Source: Mucilaginibacter daejeonensis
Lineage (GTDB): Bacteria > Bacteroidota > Bacteroidia > Sphingobacteriales > Sphingobacteriaceae
Assembly: GCF_020783335.1 (NCBI RefSeq)
Contig: NZ_CP086068.1
Span: 930,001 to 994,000, forward strand
DNA: 64,000 bases
Direction of reading: 5' to 3'
Every line of letters begins with the position of its first letter. Position 1 is the stretch's first letter. Of this stretch, positions 1 to 7,690 are shown in pieces. The notes below the pieces were generated by a model, which saw only the letters and a list, made by a program, of their open reading frames with translations, did not search any database and was not told where the DNA came from. The position numbers were made by a program, and so were the translations under genes.

Positions 1-1164
1 AACATCGATCGCATTACTTTCAGCGATGCCGCTCAAAAGCAACAGTATATCGCCGAGTCAAAATTCCTGCGTGCGGTGATGTATTTTCATTTGGTGCGTA
101 CCTGGGGTGATGTGCCGTTAGTGACCAAGACCTTTAACGGATTGGATGAATTGAACGCCAGCACTTTCAGGGAGAAACAGGGTACGGTTTATGCACAGAT
201 CGTGACCGACCTTAAAGATGCGTTGAACAGCAACCTGCCTAACCTGCAAAGTGGTGCCAACCTGGGCCGTGCCTCAAAGGCCGCCATCAACGCCATTTTA
301 GGGCAGGTGTACTTGACCATGGCTACCACTCAGGATCAATCCAACCGTCAATCGAACCTGAACGATGCCCGCACTTACCTGCTTGCCGCGTACAACATGC
401 GTACCTTTAGTACGTTGAGCAGTATACCCTATGCTGATGTTTTTGATGTAAGCAAGAAAGCCAATAATGCCGAGGTGATCTGGCAGATCGTGAACAAGCA
501 AGGCGACCCAACCTACAGCTCATCCATAGCGGCCAACAACCAGGCGGCCGGCGAGACCATCAACTCGCTTAAGCCATCATCAGGTGTGGGTGGCAACGTT
601 ACGCCCGACCTGATCAAGGATTATGAGATGAACGACCCACGTATGGCCTTCTCAGTGAAATTCGCTTCTAATGCCAACGTGAGAGATTACTTTATTACCA
701 AATTCCGTGATGCCAGTTCAGCAGCCAGTAACCTGGGTTATGGCGGTAACGACTGGCCATTGATCCGCTACGCCGATGTGATCCTGATGCTGGCCGAGGT
801 AAGCAATTACCTGGGCGATACCAATAACGCTATCGCCTACCTTGACCAGGTACGTACCCGTGCTGGTATGCCTACCTACGCGGCCTCATTGGCTACAGCC
901 GGTTATAGCAGTAAGTACCCGACCTTGCGTTTGGCCATATTGCACGAGCGCCGTGTTGAGCTGGCATTTGAGCATCATCGCTGGTATGACCTGTTGCGCA
1001 CTTTTAGCACAGAAGAGTTGGTGAGCTATTTCAAGGCAAAAAGCCAGTCTGATTTTGGTATAGCCCGTTTAGCCAACTTCACCACAAAGGACCGCTATTT
1101 CCCGATACCTTTTGACGAGTATAAACTAGATCCTGCAAAAATGTATCAAAATCCGGGTTATTGA
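1..1164 (+). CDS. SusD/RagB-family outer-membrane glycan-binding protein, 5' end missing
   Basis: The reading frame is open from the first base, so the N-terminus with signal peptide and lipobox lies outside the window; 387 residues are visible. The visible part has the SusD pattern: an early 'FLRAVMYFHLVRTWGDVPL' block (the conserved helix and DVPL motif), the 'YADVILMLAEV' helix, 'LDQVRTRAGMP', 'ERRVELAFEHHRWYDLLR', and a C-terminal 'YFPIPFDEYKLDP...NPGY' tail typical of the family. SusD proteins are surface lipoproteins that cap a SusC channel and bind oligosaccharide. Its SusC partner should lie immediately upstream, outside the window. A terminator-like hairpin follows the stop, and a GH92 gene starts 58 bp downstream, so this is the front part of a glycan utilisation locus. 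Confidence 0.93.
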   Translation, partial: NIDRITFSDAAQKQQYIAESKFLRAVMYFHLVRTWGDVPLVTKTFNGLDELNASTFREKQGTVYAQIVTDLKDALNSNLPNLQSGANLGRASKAAINAILGQVYLTMATTQDQSNRQSNLNDARTYLLAAYNMRTFSTLSSIPYADVFDVSKKANNAEVIWQIVNKQGDPTYSSSIAANNQAAGETINSLKPSSGVGGNVTPDLIKDYEMNDPRMAFSVKFASNANVRDYFITKFRDASSAASNLGYGGNDWPLIRYADVILMLAEVSNYLGDTNNAIAYLDQVRTRAGMPTYAASLATAGYSSKYPTLRLAILHERRVELAFEHHRWYDLLRTFSTEELVSYFKAKSQSDFGIARLANFTTKDRYFPIPFDEYKLDPAKMYQNPGY

Positions 1165-1181
1165 TCCGGTCATTAAACTTG

Positions 1182-1217
1182 AAGGGAGGGAGTATATCTC
1201 TCCCTTTTATTTATTTT
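1182..1217 (+). terminator. terminator-like hairpin after susD
   Basis: Seven-base perfect arms (AAGGGAG at 1182-1188, CTCCCTT at 1200-1206) with an 11-nt loop are followed by TTATTTATTTT. It ends only a few bases before the GH92 start, so it may attenuate transcription between the uptake genes and the enzymes rather than end the operon. Confidence 0.6.
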
Positions 1218-1222
1218 ACCGC

Positions 1223-3262
1223 ATGAAGTTCTTCGCAGCCTTTCTACTGTCCTTTTCCCTGGCGTGTGCATCGGCCCAGGTATCGCAGCAGGTGAACACC
1301 TTTTTAGGTTCATCGGGCGATCATGGTCAAGTGTCGCCCGCGGCGTCATACCCGTTCAGTATGCTAAGCATAGGCCCGCAAACCTATCCTAAACTGCACA
1401 TGGGCTATGAGCATAAGGCCAAAGTATTTAAAGGGTTCACCCATAATCGTTTTGAAGGTGTGGGTTGCCAGGGCAGCGGCGGTAATATTTTGATAAGGCC
1501 ATTCATTAATGATCTAGCCAGCTGCGTACTCAACAAGGTGACCGAAGCGGCAGGCGCCGGATATTACCAGGTCGCATTTGCCAATGGCATCAAAGCGGCT
1601 ATGGCCGTAGCTAAAAATACGGGAGCCGAGAGCTATCACTTTCCGGCGGCAGGGAAGAGGGGATTTGTGATCGACCTGAGCCACACGTTGGCCAACAAAT
1701 TCGTGGCCGAGCAGCATGAAGTGGTGGCTAATGGTATCACTGGTTGGATCGATTCGCGCACTACTTGCAATGTGGGCACTTACCGGGTGTATTATGCGCT
1801 GCGATTAAATACAGCGACAAAGTTCGACGCATTGAACGATCACCAACTGTTGGCTTTGGTCAATGCGGATGAGGTGCAACTGAATATCGCTTTTTCGAGC
1901 GTGGATGTGGCCCATGCCAAGGCCTCGCTGAACAGCCAGACCTTTAGTGCGGTAAAAAGTGATTCCGAAAAAGGCTGGAACGATGTGTTAGGCCGTATCA
2001 CTGTAAAAGGCGAGCCTGAACGCGAGAAGCTTTTCTACTCACTGCTGTACCGTACCGTACAATCGCCTTACCTGGTATCAGAAACCGATGGCACTTACCG
2101 CGCAACAGATGGTACTTTGCAAAAGACCAAGGGACAGATCTATAACGGCTGGGCCATTTGGGATAATTACCGTACCCAATTGCCACTGCTGGCTATCCTT
2201 TACCCTGAGCGCTATCAGTACATGATGAACTCGCTGGTGGAAATGTATAAGCACGGCAAAAAGGACTATGCTACTCAACACGAGCCAAGCAACACCGTAC
2301 GTACCGAACATGCCATTGTGGTGCTACTTGACGCTTACCGCAAAGGCTTCAAGGTCGACCTTGCTTCCATCGCCGATTCATTGAACGCCGAGGTGGACAG
2401 GCTCGACTTTAAGACACCCGATAAAGCCCTCGAATCAAGTTATGACACCTGGGCATTGTCGCAGATCATGAACATCCTTCACGAGCCACAAAAAGCGAAC
2501 AAATACCTGCAAAAAGCTGACAAATACAAGGAATATTGGAACAAAGATTTTAAAGATCTGACCAAAGCCGACGTAGACCGCGTATCGGCACGTGGCATGT
2601 ACCAGGGCACCATTTGGCAGTACCGGTGGCTGGTGCCGTTCGATAATAAAGGACTGGTAGAGCTGATCGGTGGCGAGCAAGCTTATCTGAAGGAGCTTGA
2701 TCACTTTTTTGATAACGACTTATATACGCATGCCAACGAGCCCGACATTCAGGCGCCGTTGATGTACAACTTTACCTCGCAGCCCTGGCGATCGCAGGAT
2801 CTGGTGCACAAATATGCCGTTGATACGGTAGTGCAATACTATTTTAACGACAATAGCCGCGGCATCGACCCTTTTGTTGACGTGGTCTACCAAAACAAAC
2901 CCGATACTTACCAACGTACCATGGATGATGATGCCGGCGCCATGTCGGGCTGGTTCATATTTGCCGGTACGGGGCTGTTCCCGGCTTGCTCGGGTTGGCC
3001 GGTGTACTATCTGAGTGTGCCGCTTTTTAAGGAGGTACAGCTTAACGGGAATGTTAATCCTTTTACCATCAAGGTCAATAATTATACCTCTGATGCACGG
3101 TACATCACCTCGGCCACGCTGAACGGTCGCCCGCTCGAACGCAACTGGATCACCCACGAAGAAGTGATGAAAGGTGGAACGCTGGTGATCACTGCCTCTA
3201 ACAAACCTAGCCCTAATTGGAGTACCAAGAATCAATGGATGTCATCCATCAACATGAAATAA
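1223..3262 (+). CDS. secreted GH92-family glycosidase with Gln at the general-acid position
   Basis: This is a 679-residue protein with a signal peptide (about residues 1-19, ending ASAQ). GH92 landmarks are visible in order: 'VNTFLG' (24-29), 'GFTHNRFEGVGC' (71-82), 'IWQYRWLVPFD' (464-474), 'NEPDIQAPLMYNF' (505-517) with 'QPWRSQ', and 'DDDAGAMSGW' (568-577). GH92 enzymes are calcium-dependent exo-alpha-mannosidases using a Glu general acid and an Asp pair as base. The Asp pair appears present (Asp568/Asp570), but the residue aligning with the general acid is Gln461 (codon CAG at 2603-2605), in YQG where mannosidases have (Y/T)EG. As I recall, the same Glu-to-Gln change marks the mannose-1-phosphate-6-mannose uncapping GH92 of Cellulosimicrobium. 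The gene overlaps the next (a phosphodiesterase) at TAATG. Family assignment is strong; the phosphodiester substrate is inference. Confidence 0.9.
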   Translation: MKFFAAFLLSFSLACASAQVSQQVNTFLGSSGDHGQVSPAASYPFSMLSIGPQTYPKLHMGYEHKAKVFKGFTHNRFEGVGCQGSGGNILIRPFINDLASCVLNKVTEAAGAGYYQVAFANGIKAAMAVAKNTGAESYHFPAAGKRGFVIDLSHTLANKFVAEQHEVVANGITGWIDSRTTCNVGTYRVYYALRLNTATKFDALNDHQLLALVNADEVQLNIAFSSVDVAHAKASLNSQTFSAVKSDSEKGWNDVLGRITVKGEPEREKLFYSLLYRTVQSPYLVSETDGTYRATDGTLQKTKGQIYNGWAIWDNYRTQLPLLAILYPERYQYMMNSLVEMYKHGKKDYATQHEPSNTVRTEHAIVVLLDAYRKGFKVDLASIADSLNAEVDRLDFKTPDKALESSYDTWALSQIMNILHEPQKANKYLQKADKYKEYWNKDFKDLTKADVDRVSARGMYQGTIWQYRWLVPFDNKGLVELIGGEQAYLKELDHFFDNDLYTHANEPDIQAPLMYNFTSQPWRSQDLVHKYAVDTVVQYYFNDNSRGIDPFVDVVYQNKPDTYQRTMDDDAGAMSGWFIFAGTGLFPACSGWPVYYLSVPLFKEVQLNGNVNPFTIKVNNYTSDARYITSATLNGRPLERNWITHEEVMKGGTLVITASNKPSPNWSTKNQWMSSINMK

Positions 3263-4140
3263 TGAACAAGATAACGATGAGAACAAAGATATTAATGACC
3301 ACGCTGCTGCTTCAGGCCGCTGCATTGGTGGCCATAGCACAGAATAAAGTAATGGTGGCAGCCCACCGCGGCGACTGGCGTAACGCACCCGAGAACTCGC
3401 TGCGGGCGTTTGGAAACGCTGCGGCCATGGGTGTGGATGTGATCGAACTTGACCTTGCCCGTACAAGTGACGGCGTGATCGTGATCATGCACGACCAAAC
3501 AATCGACCGTACCACCAATGGCAAAGGCAAGCCATCTGACTTTACCTTTGAGGAGATACGGAAATTCGGTTTGAAGAACGGTTTGGGCCGCGTCACCGGC
3601 AATCATATTCCTACGCTTAAAGATGTGATGCTGGCCGTTAAAGGTAAAAAGGTGATGGTGAACCTCGACAAAAGCTACCCTTACTATAATGAAGCGTATG
3701 CGATATTGACCGAGACCGGCACCCTAAAACAAGCCCTCTTTAAAGCCGAAGTGACCTACGCCGAGCTCAAGGAAAAGTACCCTGATCTGATCGGAAATAT
3801 CACTTACATGCCGATCGTCAATTTAGATAAGCCTGAGGCACGCAAGATCATTGTCGATTATCTGGCCAATATGAGGCCCTATGCCTTCGAGATGAATTTC
3901 AAGCAAGATACCTCGAGCATCCTGAAAGACAATAAGTTCATTACCCGCACGGGTACAAAAGTTTGGTTAAATTCGCTGTGGGCATCGCTCAATGCAGGGC
4001 ACGAGGATGATCTGGCCGTTGAGCAGAATAACAAGAAAGATAGCTGGGATTGGCTCATCGCACATGGTGCGACCGTGCTTCAAACCGACCGGCCAAAAGA
4101 ATTACTGCAATACCTGCGTACACAAAAATTACATCAATGA
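3262..4140 (+). CDS. secreted glycerophosphodiester phosphodiesterase-family protein
   Basis: I place the start at the ATG at 3262, which overlaps the preceding stop as TAATG; a second ATG at 3277 would also give a good signal peptide (MRTKILMTTLLLQAAALVAIAQ region). The 292-residue product has GDPD-family (PF03009) metal and catalytic residues: His35-Arg36 ('AHRGD'), Glu44 ('PENS'), Glu62 and Asp64 ('IELDL'), and His77 ('MHDQTIDRTTNGKG'). The family hydrolyses phosphodiesters such as glycerophosphodiesters, in a TIM barrel with bound divalent metal. The signal peptide places it in the periplasm or on the surface. Lying between a GH92 and a DUF218 gene, it probably acts on a phosphodiester in the imported glycan rather than on membrane lipid. 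The true substrate cannot be read from sequence. Confidence 0.88.
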   Translation: MNKITMRTKILMTTLLLQAAALVAIAQNKVMVAAHRGDWRNAPENSLRAFGNAAAMGVDVIELDLARTSDGVIVIMHDQTIDRTTNGKGKPSDFTFEEIRKFGLKNGLGRVTGNHIPTLKDVMLAVKGKKVMVNLDKSYPYYNEAYAILTETGTLKQALFKAEVTYAELKEKYPDLIGNITYMPIVNLDKPEARKIIVDYLANMRPYAFEMNFKQDTSSILKDNKFITRTGTKVWLNSLWASLNAGHEDDLAVEQNNKKDSWDWLIAHGATVLQTDRPKELLQYLRTQKLHQ

Positions 4141-5405
4141 TCAATAGAAGTCTATACAAATACATCTTATTAGCGGCCGCCTTATATGTAGGTGTTGGCA
4201 GCGCCGATGCACAGATCGCGGCACCAAGTGCCACTTATAAATTGGTATCGGGTAACGACTGGGTAAAGGCCAAGAATTACTACCTGCTCACCTTGCTGGA
4301 GCAGGACAAAGCCGTCGGCGCTTTGCTAAATGGCGATGCGGAATTGGCTTCACTGGCTCGTAAAAAAGTGGATGCTTTGAATAGGTCGCTCGGTGAATGC
4401 AAGGATGCTTTGTGTTTGCCTGGCCAGATCAAGCTTAGCACAGAGGAAATAAGCCTGGTGAGTGCCCGGCTTTCGGCCTTATATAAGGCGGGTAACGCAT
4501 TGGACAAGTTGGTCAGGGAGCATCTGATGGCATCGGGTACTTACATCAATCTTAAGGCCAAGACACCGGCAGAGCTATTGATCAAAGCGTGGGAACAGGA
4601 TGCCGCGGCCGTTAACCATACCATTGAGGTTTACGCAGAAGGTAAAAAGCCTAACTACCCGCAGATCGATTCGATCAGCTTTGATATCAAGAGGAAGAGT
4701 TACTACACGCTGATGTATGATTGCTCGTCGGAGGTTGCGCAGGAGACAGGTGATAAGCCGTTGTTCTTTCAACCGGCTTTGAACGCTGCGCTGACCTACC
4801 TGGAGGTGAATGAACGCCGCAATGCTGCTGATCATGAACCCATGGCCACCACAGCCAACCGTGCTGCTGCCGAACACGTGAAGCTGGTCAAGTGGGCCTC
4901 ATATCCTTACTCGCACATACTGGTGCCGGGTGCAGGTCCTGATAATTTGACCACGCCGCTAAGTGGAGAAGGTATGCTGCGTTGCAAATTTGCTGCACGT
5001 CAGTACTTTGCTGGTCAGGCACCTTTTGTGGTGGTATCAGGTGGTGCAGTGCATTCTTTCAAGACCAAGTACCACGAGGCCGTAGAGATGAGGCGATACA
5101 TGATCAATACGCTGCATTTACCTGTCCATGCGGTGATCATTGAGCCGCATGCCCGTCATACCACTACCAACCTTCGTAATGATGTCCGCATCGCTTTCAG
5201 GTATGGTATGCCGATGGCCAAGCCCGCCCTGATCGTGACCGACAAATACCAGAACGACTTCATCATGAATATGGACAAGCGTTGCATGACCGAGATGGGG
5301 TTTGTGCCTTACAAGCTGGGCAAACGCTTGTCTGACACCGCCTTGGAATTTTACCCGGTGATCACTGCCCTGCAGATCGATGCCGATGAACCCATGGATC
5401 CATGA
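4137..5405 (+). CDS. secreted YdcF-like (DUF218) protein with long N-terminal extension
   Basis: The start is the ATG at 4137, overlapping the GDPD stop (ATGA); a longer in-frame extension to 4050 would lie inside the GDPD gene and lacks a signal peptide. The 422-residue product begins with a signal peptide ending ADAQ near residue 26. About 230 mostly helical residues of no recognised family follow, then a DUF218/YdcF domain (roughly 255-400): 'ILVPGAG', 'VVVSGGAVHSFKTKYHEA', 'IIEPHARHTTTNLRND' and 'ALIVTDKYQND'. DUF218 proteins have a Rossmann-like fold; members bind nucleotides or act in envelope processes, but no reaction is established for this subgroup. It ends by overlapping the next gene (ATGA). 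The context ties it to the GH92/GDPD locus. Confidence 0.8.
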   Translation: MINRSLYKYILLAAALYVGVGSADAQIAAPSATYKLVSGNDWVKAKNYYLLTLLEQDKAVGALLNGDAELASLARKKVDALNRSLGECKDALCLPGQIKLSTEEISLVSARLSALYKAGNALDKLVREHLMASGTYINLKAKTPAELLIKAWEQDAAAVNHTIEVYAEGKKPNYPQIDSISFDIKRKSYYTLMYDCSSEVAQETGDKPLFFQPALNAALTYLEVNERRNAADHEPMATTANRAAAEHVKLVKWASYPYSHILVPGAGPDNLTTPLSGEGMLRCKFAARQYFAGQAPFVVVSGGAVHSFKTKYHEAVEMRRYMINTLHLPVHAVIIEPHARHTTTNLRNDVRIAFRYGMPMAKPALIVTDKYQNDFIMNMDKRCMTEMGFVPYKLGKRLSDTALEFYPVITALQIDADEPMDP

Positions 5406-6298
5406 TCATACAGCAAAGCAAAAGGATCTTGTGGGTGGCAGCATCGCTGGTTAGTATATTGCTCGCAGTTGCTTTCAGAAGTTCAGATCTGAACATTACG
5501 ATCGACCGCGAGACCACCGTCGATTCACTCGGTGCTTGCCAGGGAGTATCTTACCAAAATGATCGGGTATTCCTATACGGCGACCGTGAGGTAGGGGTGA
5601 TCCGCGAGTTCAAGAATCAGGGTGATAGTTTGGTGTATGTAAAGAAAGAGTACAAGCTTACGCAGAATGGTCAGGATGTGATCGGTCATCCCACCGGTAT
5701 CGCTTACCATGGCACGAGGCCAGTGTTCATCGGCAATTCAGTGCGACTTAATGCCGAGGGTACCAAGTGGAAGGCGGTGATCTATCAGGTGGACTGGAGA
5801 GGCTTGCAGCGGACAGGCACTTTGGACGGCAACCTCATCAGCACCGTTGACGATGATGCCTGCATACAAGGCACCCGTCCTGAGTATGTGAAGTATCAGG
5901 GTAAGTGGTACGTAGCCACTGCCGATTATGGCGCTCATGGTAACGAGGTACGCTTATATGATCCCGCCAAACTGGCCAAGTGCAAAAAAACATCCGAGCC
6001 TGGCGTGCTGTACAAAAAGTTCACTTGTTCACCCTGGGTACAAAACCTGCATTGGGTGGCCGATAAAGGCGTTCTGGTATTGATACAGAACCAGGTCGAG
6101 GGCCACAAATGGCGCTTTACCTATGTTGATCTGCAACGCTCAGTGAGTAGCGGGCAAATGCAGGTGATCAGGCAGATCGATATGGATCAGCGAGCCGATG
6201 AGTTGGAGGGCTTTGCCTTTATAGATGGTGGCAAAAAGGGCATAGCGGTCACCTCATCACGAAAGAACAACGTGAACTATACTACCACCAACTGGTAG
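5402..6298 (+). CDS. hypothetical secreted protein, possible beta-propeller
   Basis: This 298-residue protein has an N-terminal hydrophobic segment (about residues 9-25) that could be a signal peptide or anchor. I do not recognise the family. Repeated strand-rich stretches ('VSYQNDRVFLYGD', 'GIAYHGTRPVFIGNS', 'EYVKYQGKWYVATADYG', 'LHWVADKGVLVLIQNQ') suggest a beta-propeller-like fold, and several Cys are present. The start ATG overlaps the DUF218 stop (ATGA), so the two are probably translated together. It closes the operon: the stop is only six bases from the stop of the convergent gene, with no room for a terminator. A lyase or binding role on the same glycan is possible but unsupported. 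Confidence 0.7.
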   Translation: MIIQQSKRILWVAASLVSILLAVAFRSSDLNITIDRETTVDSLGACQGVSYQNDRVFLYGDREVGVIREFKNQGDSLVYVKKEYKLTQNGQDVIGHPTGIAYHGTRPVFIGNSVRLNAEGTKWKAVIYQVDWRGLQRTGTLDGNLISTVDDDACIQGTRPEYVKYQGKWYVATADYGAHGNEVRLYDPAKLAKCKKTSEPGVLYKKFTCSPWVQNLHWVADKGVLVLIQNQVEGHKWRFTYVDLQRSVSSGQMQVIRQIDMDQRADELEGFAFIDGGKKGIAVTSSRKNNVNYTTTNW

Positions 6299-6304
6299 CA
6301 GTGA

Positions 6305-7372
6305 TCAGCTGATCTTGAATAAAAAGGATGACGAGGTCATGTACTTACCTCCCTGCGATGCGGTGTACAGGTACGTGGGCTTGCCATTCTGAAACAACAA
6401 TTGCGGTCGTTCAAAGCGGCCGTATTTTTTGAGGTAGGAGGGTGGCGGTGGTTGTACGATGTTATAGTGAGCCGCATCATAGTAAGCGATCTGCGGTTCA
6501 TCCCATTTGATGCCGTTCTTCGAGTCCATCAACAGGCCGTACTCATGGTTAAAGATGCCCATGTCACGACACAGCATGTGGAGATGGCCTTTATCCATCC
6601 ATACAAAGGCATCTTCTAACTGCGCATTATTAAGGCGTGAGGAAAAATCGATCACAGGGTTGCCCTCATACTTAACGTAAGGGCCTTCCAGCGTTTTAGC
6701 AATGGCCAGTCCGTACTTGCGGTTTCCTTTTACCACTGGGTCTTTGGAGTTCTCGTACTCAGCGGTGTTCCATGATTTGTAGAACAGCCAGTACTCGCCG
6801 TTGGGATGCTTAATGAACGCCGGGTTGGTGGTGCAATGGTCATCCCACGCACCGGTAGGTCCTGCTTCCAATAGTGGGGCGTCGGGGCGGGTCCAGGGGC
6901 CATCCAGCGAGGTGGCCGTGGCCAGTCCTATGCGTTTGGTGTTGGTCTTGCCGTTGCTGTTACCCATAAAAAAGAGGCAATACTTACCGTCCATCATTTT
7001 AATGGATGGATTATGGCAGGTGGTAGCATCCCAATAGCCAGGGCCGCGTGGTGCCAGTATCACGTCCTTGAACACGAACTCGGCCTCAGGGTGATCTGCC
7101 ACGGCATGGCATATCTCGGAGCCATTGATCCAGCCGCCCATTTTTTTACTGGCCACCCAGCGCGAAAAGAACATATGTATCTTTCCATCCGGGCCTTCGA
7201 TAGGGCTATTGCACCACACATAGTAGCCATCCATTTCCAGCCTGCGGCCTATGGGCTTTAGCTTTTTGGCAAAGGCCGATACCTTCCCATCGGCGGCAAA
7301 TATGGTCTCGGGCATCAGGGCCAGTGCTGTTAAGGCCAGCCCCGAAGTAAAAATGGCGTCGCGTCTGTTCAT
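6305..7372 (-). CDS. secreted glycoside hydrolase-like protein, five-bladed beta-propeller type
   Basis: This 355-residue protein has an N-terminal twin-arginine-like leader (MNRRDAIFTSG, then a hydrophobic stretch to about residue 26). The body has the repeated blade pattern of the GH43/GH117-like clan: 'GPDGKIHMFFSRW', 'HNPSIKMMDGKYCLFFMGN', 'TTNPAFIKHPNGEYWLFYKSW', 'QLEDAFVWMDKGHLHMLCRD' and 'FERPQLLFQNGKPTYLYTA'. These proteins usually hydrolyse arabinose-, galactose- or related glycans, but substrate cannot be fixed here. It lies downstream of the SusC/SusD pair at 12428-7691 on the same strand, separated by a terminator and a 318-bp gap, so it may have its own promoter. The Tat-type leader is a visual match only. 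Confidence 0.75.
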   Translation of the reverse strand: MNRRDAIFTSGLALTALALMPETIFAADGKVSAFAKKLKPIGRRLEMDGYYVWCNSPIEGPDGKIHMFFSRWVASKKMGGWINGSEICHAVADHPEAEFVFKDVILAPRGPGYWDATTCHNPSIKMMDGKYCLFFMGNSNGKTNTKRIGLATATSLDGPWTRPDAPLLEAGPTGAWDDHCTTNPAFIKHPNGEYWLFYKSWNTAEYENSKDPVVKGNRKYGLAIAKTLEGPYVKYEGNPVIDFSSRLNNAQLEDAFVWMDKGHLHMLCRDMGIFNHEYGLLMDSKNGIKWDEPQIAYYDAAHYNIVQPPPPSYLKKYGRFERPQLLFQNGKPTYLYTASQGGKYMTSSSFLFKIS

Positions 7373-7630
7373 AAGCTTTCAGTTTAAGAACGAATTTTAA
7401 TTTTCGTAATTATCATCGCTTTTACTCCTTAAGGGAATATAGGAATTCCATTCAGGGCCTTTACAAGTGTTACATTTTGGCTAAAAAGTGTTACATCTGC
7501 TGTTACATTCTTGAAAAATGTTGATTTTTCTTGAAATTTCTGGGTTTTTGCCATTTTCGTAACATTGATAGTTGGGGAAAAGTGGGGAATTCTGTTACAT
7601 CGGTGTAACACTTTTTTGCAAACGTAATAG
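7373..7630. repeat. intergenic region with a TGTTACAT repeat cluster
   Basis: This gap lies upstream of the propeller glycosidase gene. TGTTACAT occurs at 7468-7475, 7489-7496, 7501-7508 and 7593-7600, and the last copy is half of a perfect 7-bp inverted repeat, TGTTACA-TCGG-TGTAACA (7593-7610). A GTAACA half-site lies near 7559-7564. The cluster could be a regulator-binding array. No convincing gene is seen; a small minus-strand frame here merely reads the repeat as NVT units. Confidence 0.5.
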
Positions 7631-7670
7631 CAAAAAATAAGGCCGGCCTGCATACGCATGGCCGGCCTTA
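7631..7670 (-). terminator. Rho-independent terminator after susD
   Basis: There is a perfect 11-bp stem (TAAGGCCGGCC at 7638-7648 with GGCCGGCCTTA at 7660-7670) and an 11-nt loop. Read on the minus strand it is followed by TTTTTTG. It lies 21 bp past the stop of the SusD gene at 9196-7691. Confidence 0.85.
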
Positions 7671-7690
7671 CTTGATGGTTTAGATGGTCA

